DNA of 64,000 nucleotides from JASLMY01 sp965226475 (GTDB lineage Bacteria; Pseudomonadota; Alphaproteobacteria; GCA-2731375). The position numbers and the translations under genes are program-made. The notes below the pieces were generated by a model. The model saw nothing but the letters and a program-made list of their open reading frames with translations, ran no database searches and was not told the origin of the DNA. The stretch's first letter is position 1. Each line of letters opens with the position of its first letter. The stretch is from positions 1,550,001 through 1,614,000 of the forward strand of contig CBDDDJ010000004.1 in NCBI GenBank assembly GCA_965226475.1, in the 5' to 3' direction. Shown here in pieces: positions 17,809-27,184 of the stretch.

Positions 17809-18750
17809 ATGTATTCCTATATCGCCCGCCGGCTGCTGGCGACGCTGCCCGTCATGGCCGTCGTCGGCATCGCGGTCTTTTTGTTGTTGCACCTGACTCC
17901 GGGCGATCCGGCGGTGGTCATCGCCGGCGACTACGCCCGGCCCGAGGACATCGCCAAGATCCGCGAGCGGCTCGGCCTGAACGAGCCGCTCTATTTTCAA
18001 TTCTTCAGTTGGGTCGGCAACGTGCTGTCGGGCGACCTCGGCACCTCGATCTTCTCCAACCTGCCGGTCTCGAAGCTGATCGGCCAGCGGTTGGAGCCAA
18101 CGCTGGCGCTTGCCATCGCCACCATCGTCTTCGCCATTCTGGTGGCGGTGCCGATGGGCGTGATTGCGGCCTGGAAGGCGGGCTCGCTCACCGACCGGTT
18201 GATCATGGTTTTCGCGGTGCTGGGCTTCTCGGTCCCGGTCTTCGTTATCGGCTACGCCATGATGTGGCTCTTTTCGATCAAGCTCGGCTGGTTCCCGGTG
18301 CAAGGCTACAAGCCGATCGGCGACGGATTCTGGCCGTTCCTGCGTTCGATCACGCTGCCGACGGTGGCGCTCGGCATCATCTATGTCGCGCTGATCGCCC
18401 GCATCACGCGCGCCAGCATGCTGGAGGTGCTGACCGAGGACTATATGCGCACGGCCAAGGCCAAGGGGCTCGACAACACCGCCCTGCTGATCCGCCACGC
18501 GCTGCGCAACGCCAGCGTGCCGATCGTCACCATCATCGGCATCGGCATTGCGTTGCTGATCGGCGGCGTCGTGGTGACGGAAAGCGTCTTCAATATCCCG
18601 GGCCTCGGCCGCCTCACCATCGATGCCGTGCTCAGGCGCGACTATCCCATCATCCAGGGGGTGATCCTGATCTTCTCCGGCGCCTATGTGATCGTCAATT
18701 TGGTCATCGATCTCTCCTACACGATACTCGACCCGAGGATCCGCTACTGA
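17809..18750 (+). CDS. Dipeptide-type ABC transporter permease, DppB-like
   Basis: This 313-aa inner-membrane protein has about six membrane segments, the first being LLATLPVMAVVGIAVFLLL. The N-terminus MYSYIARRLLATLPVM and LTPGDPAVVIAG are typical of DppB/OppB. The EAA-type loop is ARITRASMLEVLTEDYMRTA followed by KAKGL, which couples to the ATPases. Its stop overlaps the start of the next gene as TGATG, indicating translational coupling. Confidence 0.93.
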   Translation: MYSYIARRLLATLPVMAVVGIAVFLLLHLTPGDPAVVIAGDYARPEDIAKIRERLGLNEPLYFQFFSWVGNVLSGDLGTSIFSNLPVSKLIGQRLEPTLALAIATIVFAILVAVPMGVIAAWKAGSLTDRLIMVFAVLGFSVPVFVIGYAMMWLFSIKLGWFPVQGYKPIGDGFWPFLRSITLPTVALGIIYVALIARITRASMLEVLTEDYMRTAKAKGLDNTALLIRHALRNASVPIVTIIGIGIALLIGGVVVTESVFNIPGLGRLTIDAVLRRDYPIIQGVILIFSGAYVIVNLVIDLSYTILDPRIRY

Positions 18751-19649
18751 TGGTCGATGCCCCCGTGGAAGCCCTGATGGCGGCGGAGGCCGAGGACGAA
18801 GGTCCCCGTCCGGGACTCTGGGCCCGCTGCCGGGACTATGCGCGGCGCCATCCGACGGTGGTGATCGGCGCCGGCCTTCTGCTGGCGATGGCGGTCGTCG
18901 CGATCATCGCCCCTTGGATCGCCCCCGACCCGCTCAGGCTCAATCCGATCAACCGCTTGAAGCCGCCGGGCGAGAAGTTCTGGTTCGGCGCCGACTTCCT
19001 CGGCCGCGACGTCTACGCCCGCACGGTCTACGGCGGACAGATCTCGCTGATCGTCGGGTTGGCGGTGGCGGTGGTCAGTACCGCGATCGGCCTGACGATC
19101 GGCCTGCTCGCCGGCTATGTCCGCTGGGTCGACGCCATTGTCATGCGGATCATGGACGGCCTGATGGCGATCCCCGGCGTGCTGCTGGCGATCGCCCTCA
19201 TCAGCCTCGCCGGCGCCAGCGTCACCAACGTCATCATCGCCATCACCATTCCCGAGATTCCGCGTGTCGTCCGCCTGGTCCGCGCCGTGGTGCTGACGGT
19301 GCGCGAACAGCCCTATGTCGAGGCGGCGGTCTCCGTCGGCACGCGGCTGCCGAAGATCCTGGTGAAGCACATCCTGCCCAATACCTTGGCGCCGCTCATC
19401 GTGCAGGCGACCTACGTCTGCGCATCGGCGGTGGTGATCGAGGCGATCCTCTCCTTCCTCGGCGCCGGCACGCCGCCCGAGATTCCGAGCTGGGGCAACA
19501 TCATGGCCGAGGGGCGGACCTATTTTCAGATCGCCCCCTGGATGATCTTCTTCCCCGGCATTTTCCTGGCGATCACGGTGCTTGCGGTGAACATCCTGGG
19601 CGACGGGCTTCGCGACTCGCTCGACCCCCGCATCGCCAGGCGGATGTAG
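18750..19649 (+). CDS. Dipeptide-type ABC transporter permease, DppC-like
   Basis: This 299-aa membrane protein has an N-terminal OppC_N segment (VVIGAGLLLAMAVVAIIAPW) and the family signature FWFGADFLGRDVYARTVYGG. Its EAA loop is REQPYVEAAVSVGTRLPKIL. It forms the heterodimeric channel with the preceding permease, whose stop codon overlaps its start. Confidence 0.93.
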   Translation: MVDAPVEALMAAEAEDEGPRPGLWARCRDYARRHPTVVIGAGLLLAMAVVAIIAPWIAPDPLRLNPINRLKPPGEKFWFGADFLGRDVYARTVYGGQISLIVGLAVAVVSTAIGLTIGLLAGYVRWVDAIVMRIMDGLMAIPGVLLAIALISLAGASVTNVIIAITIPEIPRVVRLVRAVVLTVREQPYVEAAVSVGTRLPKILVKHILPNTLAPLIVQATYVCASAVVIEAILSFLGAGTPPEIPSWGNIMAEGRTYFQIAPWMIFFPGIFLAITVLAVNILGDGLRDSLDPRIARRM

Positions 19650-19653
19650 GGCA

Positions 19654-20679
19654 ATGGCGACGGGCAACGACGGCGGCGGACGCACGGTCCTGGAGATCGA
19701 CGACCTCAGGACCTACTTCCACACCCGCGACGGCATCGTGCGCGCGGTCGATGGCGTTTCGATCTCGGTCGAGCGGGGCGAGACGCTCTCGATCGTCGGC
19801 GAATCCGGTTGCGGCAAGAGCGTGACGGCGATGTCCGTCCTCCGCCTGCTGCCGATCCCGCCGGCCAAGATCGAAAGCGGCCGCATCCTCTTCGAAGGCG
19901 AGGATCTGCTGCTCGCCAGCGAGGAGCGGATGCGGCAGATCCGCGGCAACCAGATCTCGATGATCTTCCAGGAGCCGATGACCTCGCTCAACCCGGTCAT
20001 GCCGGTCGGCCGGCAGATCGCGGAATCGCTGGAGCTGCACCAGGGTCTCTCGCGCCGCGCCGGCGCCGAACGGGCGGTCGAAATGATCGATCTGGTGCAG
20101 ATCCCCGAGCCCCGCCAGCGCTCGGAGGAATATCCCCACCAGCTGTCGGGCGGCATGCGCCAGCGGGTGATGATCGCCATGGCGCTCGCCTGCAATCCGG
20201 CGATCCTGATCGCCGACGAGCCGACGACGGCGCTCGACGTCACCATCCAGGCGCAGATCCTCGACCTGATGCTGCAGCTGAAGGACGAGATCGGCGCGGC
20301 GATCGTCTTCATCACCCACGATTTGGGCGTGGTGGCGGAGACGGCGCAGCGCGTCGTCGTGATGTATGCCGGCCGCAAGGTGGAGGAGGCGGCGGTCGCC
20401 GATCTGTTCGCCCGGCCGCTCCATCCCTATACCCTCGGCCTCATGGGCTCGATTCCCACGCTCGCGCATCGGGCGGTGGCGGGAAAACGCGGCAGGCTGA
20501 ACGAAATTCCGGGCGTGGTGCCCTCGCTCCGGCGCGAGATCCCGGGCTGTGCCTTCGCGCCCCGCTGTCCTTATGCCCGGGAACGCTGCCGAACGGAGGC
20601 GCCGGTACTCGAGACGCGGGGCGACGGCCGGCTGGTGGCCTGCTGGGAATGGGAACGGGTGGCGGAGAAGGCGGCATGA
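19654..20679 (+). CDS. Dipeptide-type ABC transporter ATPase, DppD-like
   Basis: This 341-aa ATPase has Walker A GESGCGKS, Q-loop IFQEPMTSLNP, signature LSGGMRQR, Walker B ILIADEPTTALD and the switch His in FITHDLG. The C-terminal oligopeptide-transporter domain has the CAFAPRCPYARERC cysteine cluster expected for an iron-sulfur-like site. It overlaps the next ATPase gene by 4 bases. Confidence 0.93.
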   Translation: MATGNDGGGRTVLEIDDLRTYFHTRDGIVRAVDGVSISVERGETLSIVGESGCGKSVTAMSVLRLLPIPPAKIESGRILFEGEDLLLASEERMRQIRGNQISMIFQEPMTSLNPVMPVGRQIAESLELHQGLSRRAGAERAVEMIDLVQIPEPRQRSEEYPHQLSGGMRQRVMIAMALACNPAILIADEPTTALDVTIQAQILDLMLQLKDEIGAAIVFITHDLGVVAETAQRVVVMYAGRKVEEAAVADLFARPLHPYTLGLMGSIPTLAHRAVAGKRGRLNEIPGVVPSLRREIPGCAFAPRCPYARERCRTEAPVLETRGDGRLVACWEWERVAEKAA

Positions 20680-21668
20680 TCAACGAGGCCGACATCGTCC
20701 TCGAGGTCCGCGGCCTCAAGAAGCACTTTCCGGTGCAGTCCGGGCTGCTGCGCCGCACCGTCGGCGCCGTGCTGGCGGTCGACGGCGTCGATTTCGAGAT
20801 CCGCCGGGGCGAAACCCTCGGCCTCGTCGGCGAGAGCGGCTCGGGCAAATCGACCGTCGGCAAGACGGTGCTGCGGCTGATCGACCCGACGGCGGGCGAG
20901 ATCCGCGTCAACGGCGAGGACGTGACGCGGGCCGGTGCCGCCCGCATGCGCGTGCTTCGCCGCCAGATGCAGATGGTCTTCCAGGACCCCTACGCCTCGC
21001 TCAACCCCCGGCTTTCCGCGCGGCGCATCGTCGCCGAGCCGCTGGAGAACTATCACGAAGTGCCCAGGGCCGAGATCGAGGAGCGAACCCGCGCGCTCTT
21101 CCAGCGCGTCGGCCTGCGTCCCGACCAGATGGTGAAATACCCGCACGAATTCTCGGGCGGCCAGCGCCAGCGCCTGGGCGTGGCCCGCGCGCTCGCGTTG
21201 GAGCCCGGCCTGATCGTCGCCGACGAGCCGGTCTCGGCCCTCGACGTCTCGGTGCAGGCGCAGGTGTTGAACCTGCTGATGGACTTGCAGGACGAGCTGG
21301 ACCTCGCCTATCTCTTCATCAGCCACGACCTCGCGGTGGTCGAGCACATCAGCCACCGGGTGGCGGTGATGTATCTCGGCAAGATCGTCGAGCTGACAGA
21401 CCGCGAAACGCTCTTCGCCGATCCGCGTCATCCCTATACCCGCGCCCTGCTGTCGGCGGCGCCCGTGCCCCAACCCGGGGCAAAACAGGAGCGGATCATC
21501 CTCAAGGGCGATATCCCCAGCCCGATCAACCCGCCGAGCGGCTGCCGCTTCCACACCCGCTGCCCGCTGGTCGAGGACCGCTGCCGGGTGGAGGAGCCGG
21601 CGATGCGCCTGGTGGCGTCCGGCCACCAGGTGGCCTGCCACCTGGAGGACGGTGCCGCGCCCGCCTGA
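20676..21668 (+). CDS. Dipeptide-type ABC transporter ATPase, DppF-like
   Basis: This 330-aa ATPase has Walker A GESGSGKS, Q-loop VFQDPYASLNP, signature FSGGQRQR, Walker B LIVADEPVSALD and switch FISHDLA. The C-terminal cluster CRFHTRCPLVEDRC is present. It pairs with the preceding ATPase to power the importer. The start ATG overlaps the preceding stop as ATGA. Confidence 0.93.
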   Translation: MINEADIVLEVRGLKKHFPVQSGLLRRTVGAVLAVDGVDFEIRRGETLGLVGESGSGKSTVGKTVLRLIDPTAGEIRVNGEDVTRAGAARMRVLRRQMQMVFQDPYASLNPRLSARRIVAEPLENYHEVPRAEIEERTRALFQRVGLRPDQMVKYPHEFSGGQRQRLGVARALALEPGLIVADEPVSALDVSVQAQVLNLLMDLQDELDLAYLFISHDLAVVEHISHRVAVMYLGKIVELTDRETLFADPRHPYTRALLSAAPVPQPGAKQERIILKGDIPSPINPPSGCRFHTRCPLVEDRCRVEEPAMRLVASGHQVACHLEDGAAPA

Positions 21669-21687
21669 AGCCAGGAAGGAGATTGCG

Positions 21688-22611
21688 ATGTCGAGACGCC
21701 TGAGTGTCGCCGCCGCGCAGATGGGGCCCATCGCGCGCGAGGAATCCCGCCAGTCCTGCGTTGCCCGCATGTCTCAGATGATGCGCGAGGCCAAGGGCAA
21801 GGGGGCCGACCTGGTGGTGTTTCCCGAACTGGCGCTCACCAGCTTCTTCCCGCGCTGGCATATCGAGGACGAGGCCGAGCTCGACGCCTTCTACGAGACC
21901 GAGATGCCGAACGCGGCGACGCTACCGCTGTTCGAGCTCGCGGCCGACCTCGGCGTCGGCTTCTACCTCGGCTATGCCGAGCTGGTGCGGGAGGCGGACG
22001 GGAGCAAGCGGCGCTTCAACACCTCGATATTGGTCGATCAAAAAGGCGAGATCGCCGGCAAGTACCGCAAGGTGCACCTCCCCGGCCATGCCGACAATCA
22101 GCCCTGGCGCCCCTTCCAGCACCTGGAAAAGGCCTATTTCGAGCCGGGCGACATGGGCTTTCCGGTCTTCGAGGCCTTCGGCGGCACCATGGGCATGTGC
22201 ATCTGCAACGACCGCCGCTGGCCGGAGACCTACCGCGTGATGGGCTTGCAAGGCGTGGAACTGGTCATGCTCGGCTACAACACGCCTTCGCATAACCCGC
22301 CGGTGCCGGAGCATGACCACCTCAGCTGGTTCCACAACCACCTCTCGATGCAGGCGGGCGCCTACCAGAACGGCAACTGGGTGGTGGGCGTGGCCAAGGC
22401 GGGCCGGGAAGAGGGCTGCGACCTGATCGGCCAAAGCGCGATCATCGCGCCCACCGGCGAGATCGTCGCCATGTGCCAGGGCGTCGGCGACGAGGTGATC
22501 GTCGCCGACTGCGACCTCGACCGCTGCGACGAGATCCGCCGGCAGATCTTCGACTTCGCCCTCCACCGCCAGCCCCAGCACTACGGCCTGATCTCGGCGC
22601 CAAAGGCGTAG
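21688..22611 (+). CDS. N-carbamoyl-D-amino-acid hydrolase-like carbon-nitrogen hydrolase
   Basis: This 307-aa nitrilase-superfamily enzyme has the catalytic triad Glu47 (FPELAL), Lys128 (KYRKVHLPG) and Cys173 (CNDRRWPE). Those blocks match D-carbamoylases, which hydrolyse N-carbamoyl-D-amino acids to the D-amino acid, CO2 and ammonia. It has a ribosome-binding site AAGGAGAT and begins 19 bases after the last transporter gene, so it shares the operon. The arrangement suggests uptake and hydrolysis of a carbamoylated or hydantoin-derived compound. No hydantoinase is present in the window. Confidence 0.85.
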   Translation: MSRRLSVAAAQMGPIAREESRQSCVARMSQMMREAKGKGADLVVFPELALTSFFPRWHIEDEAELDAFYETEMPNAATLPLFELAADLGVGFYLGYAELVREADGSKRRFNTSILVDQKGEIAGKYRKVHLPGHADNQPWRPFQHLEKAYFEPGDMGFPVFEAFGGTMGMCICNDRRWPETYRVMGLQGVELVMLGYNTPSHNPPVPEHDHLSWFHNHLSMQAGAYQNGNWVVGVAKAGREEGCDLIGQSAIIAPTGEIVAMCQGVGDEVIVADCDLDRCDEIRRQIFDFALHRQPQHYGLISAPKA

Positions 22612-22959
22612 GTGGCGGCGGCTCCCCGCGATTTTGCTTCCTCCGAGGCGTCGATCGATATACCGCCGCGGGCCCCGGTGTGCCATGGCCGTTTTCGGGG
22701 GTATCGTCTCCCTCCACCCAGGGCGTTCGATAACTCTTAACAACACCAGACATTGGTGGATTGATGATCTGGATGGTCCATTGGCCTCCCGCGTAGGCGC
22801 CGCCGGCGAAGATATGGCGGGGCCGACGCGCTGGATCGAGGAGCAGGGGCAAGAGAGCGGGCGCACCGCGCGTCGGACGACCGTGCCGCGAGTTCGAGGA
22901 GCCTGGCTGGCGAAGGTCCGAGACGCCTCGCGCAACGACGGGACATTCCCGAGAACGGC
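22612..22959. other. Gene-free stretch after the transporter operon
   Basis: No gene, strong hairpin or repeat was recognised in these roughly 350 bases. The following gene on the minus strand has noticeably lower GC content than its neighbours, so a junction of acquired DNA may lie here (weak inference). Confidence 0.5.
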
Positions 22960-23517
22960 CTATGGCGTGATTTCGAAGACGATGTCGAATTTTGCTTCGT
23001 GGTCTAAGCTTTCCGGTTCCAAGTCCGACCCGAGATCCTGATAGATGGCAACGGTACTGGCCTCGTAGTTTACTATCTGGGTCGGATTTGGATCTGAATT
23101 CAGGACCAGGAACGTGGAACCAGGAGGGGCCAGACCATACCTATTTGTATGCCAAGTACCCCGATTGAGGGAATATCCCTTCTCGGGATGTATGAGGAAG
23201 GCCCGGACATCCGCAGGGTCGGGTACGTCCGTCGGAAGTTCCGTCTTGGTTGGCGCGGCCACACACACCACGGTGGGAGACCCAGACAATTGAACGAAGC
23301 TCTGCGTGACACCAAAATGACGCTCTAGTTTATTGAAGGTCAATACGCCGTAAGGCAGCCAGATAACGCTGACAACGGTTTTCCCGACATACGTGTAGCG
23401 AGTCGGGCATACCTGACGCCGGTCGTCGGGTCGATCCGTCACGTCCCATAGCTCACCGAATGGGGCGAAAGTCTCCGCCGTCATAGGCGCGACATTGATC
23501 TTATGACTCGTCGTCAT
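22960..23517 (-). CDS. Ureidoglycolate lyase-like protein (AllA cupin family)
   Basis: This 185-aa protein has the AllA-like opening MTAETFAPFGEL, the core ERHFGVTQSFVQLSGSP and VCVAAP, then GYSLNRGTWHTNRYGLAPPG and FLVLNSDPN. The family releases urea from ureidoglycolate in purine catabolism, but divergent members act on other compounds. Base composition is less GC-rich than the neighbours, suggesting acquisition. No other allantoin genes are in the window. About 250 bases upstream to the next gene hold nothing recognised. Confidence 0.75.
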   Translation of the reverse strand: MTTSHKINVAPMTAETFAPFGELWDVTDRPDDRRQVCPTRYTYVGKTVVSVIWLPYGVLTFNKLERHFGVTQSFVQLSGSPTVVCVAAPTKTELPTDVPDPADVRAFLIHPEKGYSLNRGTWHTNRYGLAPPGSTFLVLNSDPNPTQIVNYEASTVAIYQDLGSDLEPESLDHEAKFDIVFEITP

Positions 23518-23766
23518 CGGCGTGGGCCCTCCGTCGGGTCATCCCTTGATGTTGGTGCCGAGTGCGCATTATCCCCATTCAGGTGCCACGTGGGCAACCC
23601 TGAGAGGCAGCGTGAGGGCAGGACCGGTCATGCCAAATCGGGCTGTGGAAAGTAGTGTCCAGATTCATCCGCACTTCCGGGGACTCGGAGGAATTCCGTC
23701 GGGAAATAGCCGCCGCGCCACGCTTTGGATCGCTTACCCGGGGCCGGCGCGCCGAGACCGCGTGGC

Positions 23767-24736
23767 CTAAGGCCTCGTCAACGCCGGCATGAAATACCCC
23801 GCTTCGCTGAAATCCCTCGCCAGCGGCTCGATGTCGGACCAAAACGCCTCGGACAAATCCATGCTTCCCGCCTCGGTGTTCAGAACCGCCTCCTCTACCG
23901 TCCTGGCACCGGGAATGGTCGTGGCGACCAAGGGATGGCGGACACACCATTGCAGCGCCGCCGCGACCATCGGAACGCCATGATCGTCGCAGACCCGATT
24001 TATCTCGCCCGCGTGCGCCAGAATTTCGGGCGAGAACTCACGGCCCCGATACGTCGCCCCCACGATCGGCCCGGTGGCGAGTAGGCCACGCTCGATCGGT
24101 GTCGCCACGGCGACCCCGACATGGTGCCTTTCAACCGCGGGGAAGATATAGCGCTCGGCACTCTGGTTCAGCAGGCTCCAGGCGTCCGGCACGACGGCGA
24201 CGTCGAACTCGCCCGTCTCGATTAAGGGACCGTTGGCGTCGGGATCGTTGGCCGCCGCCCCGACGAAGCCGACGACGCCTTCGTCCTGCAGCTTCCGAAG
24301 CGCGCCGAGCGCGCGGTCCTTGCCCAGCACTTCCTCGAGCGGCAGCCCCATGGGATCATGGATGAAGACAATCTCGAGGCGGTCGAGCCCGAGCCGCGCG
24401 CGGCTCGCCTCGACGCTCCGCATCACCGCATCGTAGCCGTAGTCCCGCCCGGCCGCCGTGTGGCCGACCTTGGTCGTCACCGTCACGCCCTCGGCCAGAT
24501 CCGGCCGCGCCGCGAGCGCGCGGCCGATGATGGTCTCGGCCACGGTATCGCCATAGTTTCGGCGCCGTGTCGATCAGCGTACAGCCCGCTTCCATCGCCG
24601 CCACGACGGTCGCGACCCCACGCTCCACGTCCAACGCTCCCAGCATGCCGTCTTCCAGTTGCCCGCCGATGAAGACGGTCCCCAATCCGACGATGGGGAC
24701 CTCCAGTCCGGTCCGGCCCAACACTTTCCTTTTCAT
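23767..24736 (-). pseudogene. Aldo/keto reductase with +1 frameshift
   Basis: The N-terminal part starts MKRKVLGRTGLEVPIVGLGT and reads to LIDTAP. The rest reads in another frame from NYGDTVAETIIGRALA to the end ...YFMPALTRP. Removing one A from an AAA run (24557-24559 on the plus strand) joins them as DTAPNYGD, the catalytic-Tyr segment of the family. The span is 323 codons plus one base, which fits a single-base insertion. If the insertion is an error, this is a normal NADPH-dependent oxidoreductase of the Tas/YajO type; substrate unknown. Confidence 0.85.
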
Positions 24737-24893
24737 CGCATCGTCCCGCTGGCTCGCCGTCCTCGTCGCCGTCCGACCTATTCAGCGCAGCGACCGACGA
24801 GACTTGCAACCCGTGCCATTTCCGATTTCACGCGGCCCGGGACCGCGCCGGTGCGCGGAGTCTTGGGCGCGACCGCGGTGGATCTTCGGCCGC

Positions 24894-25578
24894 TCACGGC
24901 ATCAGCGGCACGCCGGCGATGTATTCGTGGCCCCAAAAGACGATGACGCCATAGAGCGCCAGGCCCACGAGCGGCCGCCACCAGCCGATGGCGCGCCAGT
25001 CGAGGCGCGCCCGCCCGGCGAGGATGGCGGCGAAGGGCAGCCACGAGGTCTGGGCGGCGAAGCGCGCCCAGCCTTGCGGATCGCGTTTGGCCCGCTTGGC
25101 GTCGATCAGCGCCGGCCCGGCGAGCGCCAGCAGGCCGAGGCTGGCGAAGAACAGGATCGAGGCGAGATCTCCGTTGGCGAGTGCGTGGGCGATGGCCCAA
25201 AGCGCGATGGCCCACATCACCGGGTGGCGGGTAACGGTCAAAACGCCATGGGGCGGCCGTTCGCCGGCCAGCAGCGCCTCGCCGCCGGTCGCGGTCGGGT
25301 TGCGCGTGGTGACGCCGATCACCAGCAGCGGAATCGCGACCAGCATGATGAGGGCGGCGACATGCGCCGCCGCGAGAGTCCTCGGCCAAAGCTCGACATG
25401 GTCCGCCGCCGCGTAGCCGTTCGACATCCAGATCAGCCGGACGAGCGAGACGGTCGAAAAGAGTCCGAGATTAGGGCTTTTCGCCGATCGCTCCGACGAT
25501 GACGTCGCGCAGCCGGGTGCCGGAGATCCAGAGATGGACGGCGACGAACAGGATGGCGGCGACGAACAGCGAGGACAT
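24894..25578 (-). pseudogene. NnrU-family membrane protein with +1 frameshift
   Basis: The N-terminus MSSLFVAAILFVAVHLWISG runs 35 codons to a stop after GAIGEKP. The family sequence continues in another frame with NLGLFSTVSLVRLIWMSNGY and the conserved block LTVTRHPVMWAIALWAIAHA. The span is 228 codons plus one base, so one extra A near 25470 explains the break. NnrU proteins are inner-membrane proteins associated with nitric-oxide metabolism; the biochemical role is unclear. Several membrane segments are visible. Confidence 0.85.
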
Positions 25579-25618
25579 GGTCGTCAAGGCCTTCGCGCCA
25601 AGACCCGCTTCGGGGCCG

Positions 25619-25885
25619 TCAGGCCTCGTCGCCGTTCGCCGCCAGGGCGCGGCCCGCCTCGGTCAGGCGGCAGACCAGCCAGTCGGGTTTCAGCGGATTG
25701 GCGAACCACGGCTTCGCCCAGCCGGAGGCGATGCAGGCGCGAACCGTACGCGCGTCGACCTCCTGGCCCTCTTCATCGAAGAGCGGCAATTTGCCTCCCG
25801 CTTGCGCAAGGCCGCGCGCGAGATAACGCAGCTGCGCCGGAGACGGCCGCCGCTCCCCCGTCTGTTTCATTCTGGCGACCGTCAT
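25619..25885 (-). CDS. Small conserved hypothetical protein (88 aa)
   Basis: This short soluble protein contains PSPAQLRYLARGLAQAGGKL and ends with KPDWLVCRLTEAGRALAANG, which looks like a winged-helix-type strand-helix ending. It lies 40 bases upstream of the NnrU start on the same strand and may be cotranscribed with it. A second start at residue 6 (MKQTGERR) is possible. Function unknown. Confidence 0.6.
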   Translation of the reverse strand: MTVARMKQTGERRPSPAQLRYLARGLAQAGGKLPLFDEEGQEVDARTVRACIASGWAKPWFANPLKPDWLVCRLTEAGRALAANGDEA

Positions 25886-25957
25886 GGGGCGAGCCTAGCG
25901 CATGACCTTATCCGCCAGAACCCCCCGGACGCGCCATTGATGCCGTTTCGGCGGGGG

Positions 25958-26054
25958 TGCGGAGAATAGGTCTCACATTCTCCCCATAAAATGTGGTGTA
26001 TAATTGCGTTTGCGGAGAAAGCACGCCATATTAGCTGCGGAATTTGCGGAGAAT
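25958..26054 (+). promoter_or_regulatory. Promoter region of the Fic gene with repeated TGCGGAGAA
   Basis: TGCGGAGAA occurs three times (25958, 26011 and 26045). An inverted repeat CACATT/AATGTG (25974-25979, 25990-25995) lies just upstream of a good -10 hexamer TATAAT (25999-26004). The region is markedly AT-richer than its surroundings. It ends two bases before the Fic start codon, so the third repeat could also act as a ribosome-binding site. Confidence 0.55.
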
Positions 26055-26056
26055 AC

Positions 26057-27157
26057 ATGTACATCTGGGAATTGGAGAGCTGGCCCAGCTTCAGTTGGGA
26101 TCGGGAGGCACTGGGAACGGTTCTGGCGGATGCACGTCATGAACAAGGTCGGCTCTTGGGTCGAATGGAATCGCTCGGCTTCCAATTTTGCGAAGAGGCG
26201 CGGCTCGAAACGCTGACTCGGGACGTGGTGAAAACGAGCGAGATCGAAGGGGAGATACTGGACCCGGATCAGGTGCGATCCTCCATCGCGCGGCGTCTTG
26301 GCATCAATATCGGTGGCTTGAAACCGCGCGACCGTGACGTCGAAGGCATCGTCGAAATGATTCTGGATGCGACCGGCGACTATCGGGAGCCTCTCACCGA
26401 GGAAAGACTATGGGCGTGGCACGCATCGTTGTTCCCGTCGGGACGTAGCGGCCTGACCAAGATCAGGGCCGGAGCCTGGAGGGACGACAGTGGTGGCCCC
26501 ATGCAGGTGGTCTCGGGGGCCTTTGGCCGTGCGAAGGTTCATTTCGAGGCGCCGCCCGCTGGCCGTCTGAGCCACGAAATCGCCAATTTTTTGAGCTGGT
26601 TCAACACTGAGGATGCTATCGATCCCGTACTCAAGGCTGGTCTCTCTCATCTCTGGTTTGTCACCATTCACCCCTTCGATGACGGCAACGGCCGCATCGC
26701 CCGCGCGATCGCCGACATGGTGCTGGCGCGATCGGAGCGAAGCGCGCAAAGGTTTTACAGCGTGTCGGCGCAAATCCGCCTGGAGCGGAACGACTACTAC
26801 GCGAGGCTGGAAGCCAGCCAAAAAGGCTCCATGGACGTAACGGGCTGGCAGGAATGGTTTCTCGGCTGTCTCGTGCGTGCGATCACCGGTGCCGAGAGCG
26901 CGTTGGCATCGGTGCTGTTCAAGTCGCGCTTCTGGAACCGCTTTGCGGCCGAGCCGATGAACGAGCGCCAGATCAAGGTGCTCAATAGGCTGTTGGACGG
27001 TTTCGAGGGGAAGCTCACTTCCTCAAAATGGGCGACGCTCGCCAAATGTTCGCAGGACACGGCCTACCGCGACATCTTGGAACTGATGGAACGCGGCGTG
27101 CTGACGAGAAACGAAGGAGGCGGGCGCAGCACCAGCTACGACCTCGCCCAGGTTTAG
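26057..27157 (+). CDS. Fic-family protein with DUF4172 N-terminus (class II, self-inhibited)
   Basis: This 366-aa protein starts with the DUF4172-type MYIWELESWPSFSWD. The Fic motif is HPFDDGNGRIAR (His205). The inhibitory helix motif TSEIEG (residues 60-65) precedes it, which makes it a class II Fic protein whose own N-terminal helix blocks ATP. A C-terminal winged-helix-like region (TAYRDILELMERGVLTR) suggests DNA binding and autoregulation. Fic enzymes usually transfer AMP to protein hydroxyls. The target is unknown and no separate antitoxin gene is present. The start was chosen to match the domain start. Confidence 0.9.
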   Translation: MYIWELESWPSFSWDREALGTVLADARHEQGRLLGRMESLGFQFCEEARLETLTRDVVKTSEIEGEILDPDQVRSSIARRLGINIGGLKPRDRDVEGIVEMILDATGDYREPLTEERLWAWHASLFPSGRSGLTKIRAGAWRDDSGGPMQVVSGAFGRAKVHFEAPPAGRLSHEIANFLSWFNTEDAIDPVLKAGLSHLWFVTIHPFDDGNGRIARAIADMVLARSERSAQRFYSVSAQIRLERNDYYARLEASQKGSMDVTGWQEWFLGCLVRAITGAESALASVLFKSRFWNRFAAEPMNERQIKVLNRLLDGFEGKLTSSKWATLAKCSQDTAYRDILELMERGVLTRNEGGGRSTSYDLAQV

Positions 27158-27184
27158 ACCACATCTATCGCGGGCCGGCGCCGC

